A stretch of 64,000 bases of DNA from contig CANNDC010000022.1 in NCBI GenBank assembly GCA_947503265.1, positions 1 through 64,000 of the forward strand. Direction: 5' to 3'. Each line of letters begins with the position of its first letter. The first letter of the stretch is position 1. Both the position numbers and the translations under genes were made by a program. Of the stretch, positions 53,467-63,577 are shown in pieces. This DNA is from an uncultured Alteromonadaceae bacterium (GTDB lineage Bacteria; Pseudomonadota; Gammaproteobacteria; Enterobacterales; Alteromonadaceae). A model generated the notes under the pieces. That model was given only the letters and a program-made list of their open reading frames with translations, was not told the origin of the DNA and ran no database searches.

Positions 53467-54933
53467 TTAAACATCATAGGTAGTTGATGCTGTATCTCCG
53501 CCTCGACCTGTCCAATTTGTGTGGAAGAATTCACCTCTTGGCTTATCTTTTCTCTCGTATGTATGAGCACCAAAATAGTCTCTTTGTGCTTGAAGCAAGT
53601 TGGCAGGCAAATTAGCCGTACGATAGCCATCAAAGTAAGCCAATGCAGACGATAAACAAGGTAAGGCTACACCATTCATCGCAGCAGTTGCGATTACTTC
53701 ACGCCACCCTTGCTGCGCTTGATCGACCATATTGTTAAAGTAATCATCCAATAATAAGTTGTCTAGCTCACCATTTTTATCAAATGCGGCTTTGATGTCA
53801 TCAAGGAACACTGAGCGAATAATACATCCTCCGCGCCACATCATAGCAATTGAGCCGTAATCAAGATCCCAGTTATATTCTTTGGCTGCTTCGCGCATGA
53901 CGCAGAAGCCCTGTGCGTAGGAAACAATTTTTGAAGCTAGCAATGCGCTTTTCAAACTCGCTAAGAACGCTTTTTTATCGCCAGTAAATTCGGCTTTAGG
54001 ACCGTTAATAATGCCAGACGCTTTTACTCGTTCTTCTTTAACAGCAGACAAGCATCTAGCGAATACCGCTTCGCCTATCAAGGTCAGAGGTACGCCAAGG
54101 TGCAAAGCCGTGATACCCGTCCATTTACCGGTACCTTTTTGACCAGCCGTATCGAGAATACTTTCGACTAACGCCTCACCATTCTCTTTGTAGCCTAAGA
54201 TATCTGATGTAATTTCTATCAGATAGCTTGCAAGTTCGGTTTGGTTCCACTCCGTAAAGACTTGCTGCATTTCATCAGTCGTCATACCGAGTAAATCGCG
54301 CATCAGAATGTAGCCTTCACAGATTATTTGCATATCACCGTATTCAATACCGTTATGCACCATCTTAACGAAGTGACCCGCGCCACCTTCACCGACCCAA
54401 TCACAACAAGGTACAGTTAAGTCGCCTTGTTCATCGGCTACTTTTGCAGAAATGCCTTGAAAAATAGGTTTAACGTGTGGCCACGCCGCTGGATTTCCAC
54501 CCGGCATAATTGAAGGACCAAGCAAAGCGCCTTCCTCTCCACCTGAAACCCCCGTGCCGACATATAGTAGGCCTTTTTCAGCCAACATTGCTGTTCGACG
54601 ATTGGAGTCTTCGAATTGACTGTTGCCACCGTCAATCACAATATCACCCTCTTCAAGGTGAGGTATTAATTGTTCGATAAAATCGTCAACAGGTGCTCCC
54701 GATTTAACCATCAGCATGATTTTTCGAGGAACCTCCAAAGAACTAACCAAATTCTCAATGGAATCAGCACCACGTATCGATTCACCTTTTGCTCTAGTGG
54801 CTAAAAAGTTTTCTACTTTATCGTAGGTTCGATTGTATGCAGTAACGGTAAAACCTTTGCTAGCCATATTTAAGATGAGGTTTTCACCCATTACGGCTAA
54901 GCCCACAACGGCGATATCGGAGAGTTCTTTCAT
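53467..54933 (-). CDS. gnd: 6-phosphogluconate dehydrogenase, decarboxylating
   Basis: 488 residues. NADP-binding VVGLAVMGENLILNMASKGF near 9-28 followed by YNRTYDKV, with GTGVSGGEEGALLGPSIMPG near 126-145, HFVKMVHNGIEYGDMQ near 183-198, and the C-terminal FGAHTYERKD. All substrate residues of the pentose-phosphate enzyme are recognisable. It converts 6-phosphogluconate to ribulose 5-phosphate, CO2 and NADPH in the cytoplasm. Length is normal. It stands alone, without zwf or pgl adjacent, and ends in its own terminator. Confidence 0.96.
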   Translation of the reverse strand: MKELSDIAVVGLAVMGENLILNMASKGFTVTAYNRTYDKVENFLATRAKGESIRGADSIENLVSSLEVPRKIMLMVKSGAPVDDFIEQLIPHLEEGDIVIDGGNSQFEDSNRRTAMLAEKGLLYVGTGVSGGEEGALLGPSIMPGGNPAAWPHVKPIFQGISAKVADEQGDLTVPCCDWVGEGGAGHFVKMVHNGIEYGDMQIICEGYILMRDLLGMTTDEMQQVFTEWNQTELASYLIEITSDILGYKENGEALVESILDTAGQKGTGKWTGITALHLGVPLTLIGEAVFARCLSAVKEERVKASGIINGPKAEFTGDKKAFLASLKSALLASKIVSYAQGFCVMREAAKEYNWDLDYGSIAMMWRGGCIIRSVFLDDIKAAFDKNGELDNLLLDDYFNNMVDQAQQGWREVIATAAMNGVALPCLSSALAYFDGYRTANLPANLLQAQRDYFGAHTYERKDKPRGEFFHTNWTGRGGDTASTTYDV

Positions 54934-55158
54934 AGGTTTCCTTAAAACTCGAGGGTCATAAAAGCGAGATCCACATACTTTAAACCAAGCACATCACTAA
55001 TAACAACCGCATTTAGGTCATATCTGATAACAAAAGGTATTAAGTCGTCATATTTGCTCAAACATTCACCGCTTTAACACAACCTAGGTTGGACATTAGT
55101 GTAAATGACTTTTATTCTAACGAGACCAATGGCTTTGCCTGCCGAGAAGAGAAAACGA

Positions 55159-56484
55159 ATGAAAAAGTGTCAACTAGTATTATTGCTTTATTTTTTTATC
55201 AGCTTTGCGGTTGCTGCTTCGCCAAGATCATTCGACAAAGAAACAGAAGCAAGCATAGTCGAGCAAATTAATAAAATCATGCCCAATGCGATTAAAACGT
55301 TAGAAGAATCTGTGAACATAAATAGTGGTACCCAAAATTTCGCTGGTGTGAAAAAAGTTGGAATGTTATTTAAGCAAGAATTTGATGCTATTGGCTTTGA
55401 AACAGAGTGGCAAGATGGAAGCAGTTTTAATCGCTCTGGTCATTTGCTTGCAACTTATCAAGGTAAGAATGCGGGTAAAAATGATCTAAAGATTTTGATG
55501 ATTGGCCATTTAGACACGGTTTTTGCCAAAGATGATCCATTCCAACGCTATGAGCCTATTGACGATCGTTTTGTTGCTGGTCCTGGAATTACTGACATGA
55601 AAGGAGGCAATGTCATTATCGTTAGCGCTTTATCAGCACTCATGAAACTGGATTTACTTAATAAAATGAGTATTCGAGTAGTACTTACCGGTGATGAAGA
55701 GCGCAGTGGCCGCCCTTTGGCATTGTCCAAACAAGCTTTGATTGACGGTGCCAAATGGGCTGACATCGCGTTGGGCTTCGAAGATGGTGATAGCAATATC
55801 GAAACGGCGGTTGTGGCGCGCAGAGGTTCAGTAGGTTGGCAACTTGAAGTGACCGGCACCCCAGCCCACTCTTCTCAAGTGTTCAGTAAAGAAGTGGGTT
55901 TCGGTGCCATTTATGAAGGCGCTAGAATACTTAATTCATTTCGCGAAGAGCTTTCTAGCTATGGCAATTTGACTTTTAATCCTGGTGTCATTTTAGGGGG
56001 AACGAGCTCCCAATACGATGCTCAAACTGCAACAGGAACGGCTTTTGGTAAAAGTAATGTGGTTTCCAAAATTCTAAAGGTAAGGGGAGACATTAGGGCC
56101 CTAACTCCGGAAGAGCTGGAGCATGCCAAAACCACGATGCAACAAATCACCGGTCGCAGCTTGCCCGGCACTCAATCGAATTTGACGATTGGCGAAGGGT
56201 ATCCTCCTATGGCTCCCACTGAAGGAAATTATAAACTGCTCTCACTCTACAGCGATGTGAGCGAATCTTTAGGCTACGGAAAAGTAGCAGCAGTTAATCC
56301 AAGAAATGCAGGGGCAGCAGATATTTCGTTTGCAGCAAATTATGTAGAGATGGCATTAGATGGCCTTGGTCTAATGGGAGCAGGCGGTCATACTAAAGAT
56401 GAAAAAGCAGATATGGACAGTTTCGATAAAAATACTCACAAAGCCGCTATTCTTATTTATCGTCTATCTCAAATGAGACACTAG
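55159..56484 (+). CDS. Secreted M20 metallopeptidase (glutamate carboxypeptidase type)
   Basis: About 441 residues from ATG at 55159, whose product begins with a clean signal peptide (MKKCQLVLLLYFFISFAVAA); the ATG at 55105 would bury it. Zinc ligands: GHLDTVF, GPGITDMKGG, TGDEERSG, GFEDGD and the late GAGGHTKDEKADM. The central dimerisation domain follows RRGSVGWQLEVTGTPAHSSQ. Resembles carboxypeptidase G2, which removes C-terminal glutamate, and related periplasmic peptidases. It is 10 bases ahead of the nadD-like gene. Confidence 0.9.
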   Translation: MKKCQLVLLLYFFISFAVAASPRSFDKETEASIVEQINKIMPNAIKTLEESVNINSGTQNFAGVKKVGMLFKQEFDAIGFETEWQDGSSFNRSGHLLATYQGKNAGKNDLKILMIGHLDTVFAKDDPFQRYEPIDDRFVAGPGITDMKGGNVIIVSALSALMKLDLLNKMSIRVVLTGDEERSGRPLALSKQALIDGAKWADIALGFEDGDSNIETAVVARRGSVGWQLEVTGTPAHSSQVFSKEVGFGAIYEGARILNSFREELSSYGNLTFNPGVILGGTSSQYDAQTATGTAFGKSNVVSKILKVRGDIRALTPEELEHAKTTMQQITGRSLPGTQSNLTIGEGYPPMAPTEGNYKLLSLYSDVSESLGYGKVAAVNPRNAGAADISFAANYVEMALDGLGLMGAGGHTKDEKADMDSFDKNTHKAAILIYRLSQMRH

Positions 56485-56494
56485 AAAATTAATT

Positions 56495-57031
56495 ATGCAA
56501 AATATCGCCGTTTTTGGGTCTGCATTTGATCCTCCGACACTGGGACATCAAGATGCCATTGATTCAATTATGGCGAATGAAAAGCACTTTGATAAAGTGC
56601 TTTTAGTACCTTCTTATTCACATGCATTTGGTAAGCAAATGACGAGCTATGAAGATCGTCTTGAAATGCTGAATTTATTTAAAAAAGACTTAGATAATAA
56701 CAGAATAGAAATAGCGGATATTGAGCCACAGTTACAACAATCAGAAAAACCTGTTTATACCTATGATGTGTTGGAATTTTTACAAAACACGTTTTATCCC
56801 AAGGTTGAGCTGACCTTTGTCATGGGTCCGGACAACCTAGCAAATTGGCATAAGTTTCATAAATTCGAAGAAATCGAAAGACGTTGGAGTATCTTGAGTG
56901 TACCCCAACGCCAACCGGTGCGTTCAACGCTAGTACGAGAAAGTATCGCCAAAGGAATCAATATTAACCCTTACGTTACGGCTCGGGTTGCAAAATACAT
57001 TACTCAACAAAAACTCTATTTACCTCGATAG
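56495..57031 (+). CDS. NadD-like nicotinate-nucleotide adenylyltransferase, short form
   Basis: 178 residues against about 210 for typical NadD. FGSAFDPPTLGHQDAI near 6-21 carries the T/HxGH nucleotidyl-transferase motif, FVMGPDNLANWHKFHKFEEI near 109 is the substrate helix, and VRSTLVRESIAKG near 145 is the ISSTxxR-type motif. About 25-30 residues before the last motif are missing relative to E. coli NadD. It should adenylate NaMN or NMN in NAD synthesis, possibly as a second copy. Its 3' end overlaps the convergent hydrolase gene by 16 bases. Confidence 0.82.
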   Translation: MQNIAVFGSAFDPPTLGHQDAIDSIMANEKHFDKVLLVPSYSHAFGKQMTSYEDRLEMLNLFKKDLDNNRIEIADIEPQLQQSEKPVYTYDVLEFLQNTFYPKVELTFVMGPDNLANWHKFHKFEEIERRWSILSVPQRQPVRSTLVRESIAKGININPYVTARVAKYITQQKLYLPR

Positions 57032-58302
57032 AATAATACACCTGTCCCCCAGCGATCAGCGAAGCCCGGCCAAGGCGGCGTGAGTTTTCCGTCTTCTTGT
57101 TTAACTTGAGTAATATCCTCTCGCGTTGGCAAGTAGGCACAACCTTTATGATCGCTTTTTACATGACAATCTAAGAAAGCTAATACCATGTGTTCATTGA
57201 TACGAGTCAGTATTTCATTGCTCCATGAAGGTTCTATATAGTGACCAATATCGTAATCGGTCTCATAGGCAATTGCCGGTGCCGGATGAGGAGCAAAGTT
57301 ATGTCTAGCGTTCTCAAACACCATCAAATAATTGTGTTCAGAACCCGTTTGCTCAAACAATTTTTTCACGCCTTTTTCGTAGCCCACTACATCATCTTCG
57401 TCCCCGGCTACATATAACGAAGGAACCTTGATTTCAGCAAGGGAATCGGCTTGATGCACTTCCAACTCTTGTCCCCATGGAGCGAAGGCAGCCATCGCCT
57501 TCCAACGAGAGTCGACTTCTTGTTTTCCCGCATTGCAGAAGTTAAATAATGGCACCATTGACTTAGCCGCTTCTTTGGGAAATCCTATGCGTTCTAGCCC
57601 TGCCGCGTTAAAATCGTAACAACCACCTACGGTATTAATTGCTCCAAATCCGCCCATGGAATAACCAACAACCGACGCGCTATTCGCATCGACTATTTTA
57701 CCGACAGGAGATTTAACTGTTGCAAAATGATCAAGTACGAATTGTTGATCTCGAGAGCGGTTTAGAAGTGTGCTCACAAAACCACCACCTGGATTATTTT
57801 TGAAATCTACATGTTCGTTTGTGGAATCTGTATGGTCGATTCCCACAACAACATAGCCATGGCTAGCTAAGTGTTCTCCCATGTAGAACATAATGGTTCG
57901 ATATCCGGTATATCCGTGAGAAAGTACGACTAACGGAAATTTGCCTGAATCTAAAGCAGCCGCCCCTCTGTATGCTTCACCTTGCACACTGAAAGGCTTG
58001 TGTTGACGAGTCATATTTTCATAAGTGGTCGGCGACATAGACGCATGTGCTTTAGTTGGATACCAGACTTCCAGCTTGAGTTGACGATCTTTCTTGGAAG
58101 TAAAATCGGTCAGATTGAGTTGATCCGGATTAGTGACCGTGATGGTTTGAACACCCACTGCATATTGCCCGTTTTTGGCAAGCTCTGGCATCATTGTTGG
58201 TTGATTAGTGAACAACTGTTCGCTTGCTTGAACTTGTGCAGACAATAGGCAAGTGGATAAAAATAGTGCTAAACGGGTTGTTGACGTCATTTTCATAGTC
58301 AT
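57016..58302 (-). CDS. Secreted alpha/beta hydrolase (PAF-acetylhydrolase/dienelactone-hydrolase-like)
   Basis: 428 residues with signal peptide (about 1-27). FPLVVLSHGYTGYRTIMFYM near 122-141 is the oxyanion region. The elbow VVGYSMGGFGAINT near 211 has the intact Ser. YVAGDEDDVVGYE and FENARHNFAP provide Asp and His. YPTKAHASMSP and the lid insert recall bacterial PAF-acetylhydrolase-like hydrolases. Likely a periplasmic esterase or lipase of broad specificity. Unlike the hydrolase-fold proteins at 10979 and 24043, its triad is complete. Confidence 0.85.
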   Translation of the reverse strand: MTMKMTSTTRLALFLSTCLLSAQVQASEQLFTNQPTMMPELAKNGQYAVGVQTITVTNPDQLNLTDFTSKKDRQLKLEVWYPTKAHASMSPTTYENMTRQHKPFSVQGEAYRGAAALDSGKFPLVVLSHGYTGYRTIMFYMGEHLASHGYVVVGIDHTDSTNEHVDFKNNPGGGFVSTLLNRSRDQQFVLDHFATVKSPVGKIVDANSASVVGYSMGGFGAINTVGGCYDFNAAGLERIGFPKEAAKSMVPLFNFCNAGKQEVDSRWKAMAAFAPWGQELEVHQADSLAEIKVPSLYVAGDEDDVVGYEKGVKKLFEQTGSEHNYLMVFENARHNFAPHPAPAIAYETDYDIGHYIEPSWSNEILTRINEHMVLAFLDCHVKSDHKGCAYLPTREDITQVKQEDGKLTPPWPGFADRWGTGVLFYRGK

Positions 58303-58493
58303 CTAAATCCTAGAGGGTTTGGCTTGTTATAACATTATTATCTTGCCCTGAATGATTGTTTTTAATGATGATAATAAGTTATTGAGGTTAATAGTTTGAT
58401 ATCCAACACCGAGTTATTAGTTTTTTATTGGCTGATATATTGTTTTGTGCTTTGCTTGTTTTATGCACAATAATAAAAAAAGGAACACGGTTA

Positions 58494-59681
58494 ATGAAAC
58501 TCTCTCTAGTATTGTTGTTAGCAATAGGTTTTCTACTCAGTTTTCACACCACGGTATTTGCGTGTGAGTTTGATAATGTTCGCTTTACCAAAGACTTTGC
58601 TGGAGGCAAGCTGGATGCCTGTACTAAAAACTCAGCAACCCAATACTCGTTGTTAATTAAACCTGAAAATCGCCCTATCAATCCAAGCCCCTGGTATGCG
58701 TTTAAGGTGAGTGCGAATGAACAATCAGATATTAGGATTCATATTGAATTTGAACAGGCATTTCCTCGCTATTTACCTAAGATCAGTCAGGATGGAAAAG
58801 CGTGGCAGGATATTGATTTTTCAGTCAAAGAAGGGAAATTGGTATTCAATTTGAAAGTTGACAACGAGCCTGTTTGGATTGCAGGACAAGAAATCATTAC
58901 CAATACGTTTTATCATAAGTGGATAGCGGAGTTAGCAAGTTCTTCATCTGCAAAGCAGTTCGTGTTGGGCAAATCAACACAAGGTCTAGCTATGCATGGG
59001 CTCATTCACCAGCAACCCAATCAAAACGAATGGTTAGTTTTGATTGGGCGTCAGCATCCTCCTGAATTGACTGGTGCTTTAGCTATGCTGTCATTTGTAG
59101 AAACTGTTTTAAATGAATCAGATCTTGCCTACCAATTTAGAAATCGATTCAACATTCTGATTGTCCCTATAGTCAATCCTGATGGTGTTCACCACGGACA
59201 TTGGCGACACAATGTGAATGGCATTGATTTGAATCGAGATTGGTTTGATCTTAGCCAAGTCGAGACCCGGCAAATTCACGATAGAATACAAAGCATCGTC
59301 AAAGCTGGGGGGAAAATGGTGTTTAGTTTAGATTTTCACTCTACTCAACAAGACATTTTTTATACTGTCCCTAGTGACTACAGCATCGCCCCGGCTACAT
59401 TTTCAGAAACCTTTATTGAGCGGATTGATAAATCAACTATTTCAAATTTTACTGTTCGCCCCAGCCCTGGTGTCAGTCCTGGCAGAGGTGTTTTTAAGCA
59501 ATACTTTGCAGACACTTACAATGTGCATTCGATAACCTACGAGATGGGTGATAATACTCAGCGAAATCTCATTAAACATGTGGCACAACAGTCCGCAATC
59601 GAAATTATGCAGTTAATGTTAGCCACGCCCGCGGATAGTTTTCATTATCAGCCTGCGACTGTGGAAAGTTCCAATCCCTAA
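58494..59681 (+). CDS. Secreted M14 zinc carboxypeptidase
   Basis: About 395 residues from ATG at 58494, preceded by AGGA at 9 bases and followed by a signal peptide (MKLSLVLLLAIGFLLSF). An N-terminal beta-sandwich (about 30-140) precedes the M14 domain. Zinc ligands are in GRQHPPELTG and LDFHSTQQ, a substrate Arg region is in NGIDLNRDWFDL, and the catalytic Glu is in ITYEMGDNT. The order resembles the cytosolic carboxypeptidase/M14D group. It removes C-terminal residues from peptides or cell-wall peptides. The 3' end overlaps prpF by four bases on the opposite strand. Confidence 0.88.
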   Translation: MKLSLVLLLAIGFLLSFHTTVFACEFDNVRFTKDFAGGKLDACTKNSATQYSLLIKPENRPINPSPWYAFKVSANEQSDIRIHIEFEQAFPRYLPKISQDGKAWQDIDFSVKEGKLVFNLKVDNEPVWIAGQEIITNTFYHKWIAELASSSSAKQFVLGKSTQGLAMHGLIHQQPNQNEWLVLIGRQHPPELTGALAMLSFVETVLNESDLAYQFRNRFNILIVPIVNPDGVHHGHWRHNVNGIDLNRDWFDLSQVETRQIHDRIQSIVKAGGKMVFSLDFHSTQQDIFYTVPSDYSIAPATFSETFIERIDKSTISNFTVRPSPGVSPGRGVFKQYFADTYNVHSITYEMGDNTQRNLIKHVAQQSAIEIMQLMLATPADSFHYQPATVESSNP

Positions 59682-60865
59682 GCAGGGATTCGAACTTTTC
59701 CTTCCATTAACACTCTGGCGCTGCGACTCATGATGGCTTTAGTTACCTGCCAATCATCTTTTATCAATTCGGCTTCAGCGCCCACACGTAGTGTTCCAGA
59801 TGGATGACCAAAATTAACGCTTTGTCGTTCCCCGCCACCTACAGCAATATTTACTAAGGTGCCGGGAATGGCAGCCGCAGTGCCAATAGCCACAGCAGCC
59901 GTCCCCATCATGGCATGATGAAGCTTGCCCATCGACAAGGCTCTAACGAGTAAATCTATTTCGGTGTCTTTTACCTCTTTTCCACTCGATGCTGCGTAGC
60001 TTTTTGGTTCAGAGACAAACGCAATTTTCGGTGTATGCTGACGGCTCTCTGCTTCTTCCAGCGAGGCTATCAACCCCATTTTTCGAGCACCATAGGCACG
60101 AATGGCCTCAAATCTTGCAAGGGCAATTTCATCATTATTGATGTCGTCTTGCAATTCAGTGCCTGTATAGCCGATATCTGCAGCGCGTAAGAAAATAGTC
60201 GGGATTCCAGCGTTGATTAGCGTCGCTTGTAACATTCCCCCCTCAACCAAAGCTTCAGGCAGCGTCAATTCATCAACCAAATTTCCCGTTGGAAACAAAG
60301 CGCCTTCACCATCAGCGGGCTGCATAAATTCAACAGGGATTTCAGCTGCTGGAAACGTAACGCCATCCAATTCAAAGTCACCTGATTCTTGCACCTCGCC
60401 GTTGCTAATAGGTACGCGTGCAATTATGGTTTTTTCAATATTAGCTTGCCAAATTTTAACATCGAGCACCCCGTTTTCCGGAATACGCTCAGGGTCAATC
60501 AATCCATTGGCTATGGCAAATGGACCCACCGCCGCTGATAGATTTCCACAATTGCCACTCCAATCAACGAAAGGCTTGTCGATTGCCACTTGTCCGAACA
60601 AATAGTCGACATCATGGTCAGTCTGGGTGCTTTTTGAAATAATGACGGTTTTGCTGGTACTTGATGTTGCCCCACCCATACCGTCCGTGTGTTTTCCGTA
60701 AGGATCAGGACTACCAATGACCCGCAATAGAATAGCATCACGAGCTGGCCCTGGTATTTGTGCCGATTCAGGTAAATCTTCTAATTTGAAAAATACACCT
60801 TTGCTAGTACCACCGCGCATGTAGGTCGCGGGAATTTTGATTTGTGGAAGAAATTCATTTCTCAT
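59678..60865 (-). CDS. prpF: 2-methylaconitate cis-trans isomerase PrpF
   Basis: 395 residues. IPATYMRGGTSKGVFFKLED near 11-30, GMGGATSSTSKTVIISKS near 62, DWSGNCGNLSAAVGPFAI near 99-116 and MGKLHHAMMGTAAVAIGTAA near 310-329 are the family signatures. PrpF isomerises trans- to cis-2-methylaconitate after AcnD in the methylcitrate cycle that oxidises propionyl-CoA to pyruvate and succinate. Its start touches the acnD stop (one-base overlap), so the genes are coupled. Confidence 0.95.
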   Translation of the reverse strand: MRNEFLPQIKIPATYMRGGTSKGVFFKLEDLPESAQIPGPARDAILLRVIGSPDPYGKHTDGMGGATSSTSKTVIISKSTQTDHDVDYLFGQVAIDKPFVDWSGNCGNLSAAVGPFAIANGLIDPERIPENGVLDVKIWQANIEKTIIARVPISNGEVQESGDFELDGVTFPAAEIPVEFMQPADGEGALFPTGNLVDELTLPEALVEGGMLQATLINAGIPTIFLRAADIGYTGTELQDDINNDEIALARFEAIRAYGARKMGLIASLEEAESRQHTPKIAFVSEPKSYAASSGKEVKDTEIDLLVRALSMGKLHHAMMGTAAVAIGTAAAIPGTLVNIAVGGGERQSVNFGHPSGTLRVGAEAELIKDDWQVTKAIMSRSARVLMEGKVRIPA

Positions 60866-63489
60866 CAGACTGATTCACCTGTAGTCGCTTCAAGAAAATC
60901 TTGGGCGAAGCGTTGCAATACCCCACCCGCTTCATAAACGGTTATTTCTTCAGCTGTGTCCAATCGGCATGTGACAGCTACTCGTTCTTGTTTGCCATTT
61001 TTTCGATTGATAACTAGGGTCATGGTCGAACGCGGTGAACACTGACCTTCGATGTCATAAGATTCAGTTCCGTCTAGCGCCAAGGTGTTACGATTGGTTC
61101 CCGTTTTGAACTCCAATGGTAAAACCCCCATACCGACTAGGTTGGTTCTGTGAATACGTTCAAATCCTTCTGCTACTATCACTTCAACTCCTGCTAAACG
61201 GACACCTTTTGCAGCCCAGTCTCTCGAAGAACCCTGCCCATAATCGGCTCCTGCGATTATGATGAGTGGTTGTTTGCGCTGCATATAAGTTTCGATGGCT
61301 TCCCACATGCGCACAACTTCCCTTTCGGGCTCAATACGTGCGTAAGATCCTTGCTTCACCTGTCCATTTTCTTGCACCATTTCGTTAAGCAATTTCGGAT
61401 TTGCAAAGGTCGCACGTTGCGCGGTGAGATGATCCCCTCGGTGAGTCGCATAGGAGTTAAAATCCTCTTCTGGTACACCCATTTTTGTTAGATATTCACC
61501 GGCTGCACTACTAGCTAAAATAGCATTCGACGGAGATAGATGATCCGTAGTAATGTTGTCTCCTAAGATCGCAAGGGGACGCATTCCTTTCATCGTGCGT
61601 TCACCCGCAAGCGCTCCTTCCCAATAAGGAGGTCGACGAATGTAGGTACTCATTTCTCGCCAATCATAAAGTGGGCTTTCTGCAGGCTCGAATGCGCCTA
61701 AATCGAACATGGGCGTATATATTTTTCTAAACTGCTCAGGTTTAACAAACTCATTCACAATTGCGTCAATTTGTTCATCTGTTGGCCAGATATCTTTCAA
61801 GGTAATAGCGTTGCCCGCATCATCATAACCTAGCGCGTCTTTTTCAATATCGAAACGTATGCTTCCAGCTATAGCATACGCCACAACTAAAGGCGGAGAT
61901 GCAAGAAAAGCCTGTTTAGCATATGGATGTATACGTCCGTCAAAGTTACGATTTCCAGACAATACAGCAGTAGAATACAGGTCGCGTTCGATCACCTCTT
62001 TTTGAATAATTGGATCTAGCGCACCGCTCATACCGTTACAGGTAGTGCAGGCATAGGCGACAATACCAAAGCCTAATTTTTCCATCTCCGGCAATAGGCC
62101 GGCCTCTTCCAAATATAATTTTGCTACTTTTGAACCAGGTGCAAACGATGATTTAACCCAAGGTTTGCGCACCAAACCGAGTTCGTTTGCACGCTTGGCA
62201 ATTAATCCGGCTGCAACCACGTTACGAGGATTACTGGTGTTAGTACAACTAGTTATTGCAGCGATTATCACAGCGCCATCAGGCATTTGACCATTTTCGC
62301 TTTGCGCTGCCGACTTTTCAGCCTTGGCGATACCTTTTTCGATTAAATCCTCTGTCGCAACTCTGCGATGTGGATTAGAAGGGCCTGCCATGTTTCGACC
62401 CACGGCAGACAAATCAAATTCCAAAACGCGACTGTATTCGGCTTCAACTAAATCATCTGCCCATAAGCCTGTTTGTTTCGCATAAGTCTCTACCAGTTCG
62501 ATTTGTTCAGCTTCACGCCCGGTAATTCTGAGATAATCAATGGTTTGTTGATCAATGTAAAACAAGCCCGCAGAAGCCCCATATTCTGGCGTCATATTCG
62601 AAATGGTTGCTCGGTCACCGATGGTAAGATCGATAGTACCTTCACCAAAAAACTCTAAATAAGCAGACACCACTTTTTCGTTACGGAGGAATTCTGTAAT
62701 CGCCAGCACAATGTCCGTTGCGGTTATTCCTGGTTGTCGTTTACCAACTAGTTTCACACCAACGATATCCGGTAAACGCATCATCGAAGGTCGGCCCAAC
62801 ATTACGGTTTCAGCTTCTAAACCACCTACACCAAGAGCAATTACCCCTAAGGCATCCACATGGGGTGTATGGCTGTCGGTGCCAACACAGGTATCGGGAA
62901 AGGCGACACCATCCCGCAACTGCACCACAGGTGACATCTTTTCTAAGTTGATTTGATGCATGATGCCGTTACCCGCTGGGATAACATCAACATTTTTAAA
63001 CGCGGTTTTGGTCCACTCGATAAAATGGAACCTGTCTTCATTTCGTCTATCTTCGATGGCCCTGTTTTTTTCAAATGCATCGGCTTCGAAACCACCATGC
63101 TCTACCGCCAATGAATGATCAACAATCAACTGGGTAGGCACTACAGGGTTGACTTTTGCAGGGTCTCCACCCTGTTCAGCGATTGCATCCCTAAGGCCAG
63201 CTAAGTCAACTAGCGCCGTTTGACCCAGAATATCGTGGCAGACGACGCGTGCAGGATACCAAGGGAAATCCAGATCTTGCTTACCATGAACAATTTGTTC
63301 CAAGCAGTTCGTTAAAGTGTCAGGCTCACATCGTCTTACCAATTGTTCAGCTAGTACTTTTGCTGTGTAAGACAGTTTCTTATAGGCACCCGGACTAATA
63401 TCTTCGACCGCTTGTCGAGTATCAAAAAAATCGACACCAACGCCATTCTGACTAAATTCAGGCAATGGTTTTCTATATTGGTAATTCAT
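60865..63489 (-). CDS. acnD: Fe/S-dependent 2-methylisocitrate dehydratase AcnD
   Basis: 874 residues, aconitase-A type. [4Fe-4S] ligands are in TSCTNTSNPRN near 411 and CTTCNGMSGAL near 478. DTCVGTDSHTPHVDALGV near 198 and GADYGQGSSRDWAAKGV near 757 are aconitase active-site segments. Adjacent prpF and prpC identify it as AcnD rather than housekeeping aconitase. It dehydrates 2-methylcitrate to 2-methylaconitate in place of the cofactor-free PrpD. The two MmgE/PrpD proteins at 44.7-47.4 kb are not part of this operon. Confidence 0.95.
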   Translation of the reverse strand: MNYQYRKPLPEFSQNGVGVDFFDTRQAVEDISPGAYKKLSYTAKVLAEQLVRRCEPDTLTNCLEQIVHGKQDLDFPWYPARVVCHDILGQTALVDLAGLRDAIAEQGGDPAKVNPVVPTQLIVDHSLAVEHGGFEADAFEKNRAIEDRRNEDRFHFIEWTKTAFKNVDVIPAGNGIMHQINLEKMSPVVQLRDGVAFPDTCVGTDSHTPHVDALGVIALGVGGLEAETVMLGRPSMMRLPDIVGVKLVGKRQPGITATDIVLAITEFLRNEKVVSAYLEFFGEGTIDLTIGDRATISNMTPEYGASAGLFYIDQQTIDYLRITGREAEQIELVETYAKQTGLWADDLVEAEYSRVLEFDLSAVGRNMAGPSNPHRRVATEDLIEKGIAKAEKSAAQSENGQMPDGAVIIAAITSCTNTSNPRNVVAAGLIAKRANELGLVRKPWVKSSFAPGSKVAKLYLEEAGLLPEMEKLGFGIVAYACTTCNGMSGALDPIIQKEVIERDLYSTAVLSGNRNFDGRIHPYAKQAFLASPPLVVAYAIAGSIRFDIEKDALGYDDAGNAITLKDIWPTDEQIDAIVNEFVKPEQFRKIYTPMFDLGAFEPAESPLYDWREMSTYIRRPPYWEGALAGERTMKGMRPLAILGDNITTDHLSPSNAILASSAAGEYLTKMGVPEEDFNSYATHRGDHLTAQRATFANPKLLNEMVQENGQVKQGSYARIEPEREVVRMWEAIETYMQRKQPLIIIAGADYGQGSSRDWAAKGVRLAGVEVIVAEGFERIHRTNLVGMGVLPLEFKTGTNRNTLALDGTESYDIEGQCSPRSTMTLVINRKNGKQERVAVTCRLDTAEEITVYEAGGVLQRFAQDFLEATTGESV

Positions 63490-63577
63490 ATGTGTTCCGT
63501 AAACTCTTTAACAAAATGACAGACAGCCCCGATTAACAGCGGGTGCCGCTATTTACTGCGTATCTATTCGTAACAAC

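Noticed and set aside
59686..59700. tRNA-like T-arm sequence (GGGATTCGAAC on the plus strand)
   Set aside because: It is the reverse complement of the last prpF codons, and no acceptor or anticodon arms can be formed around it.
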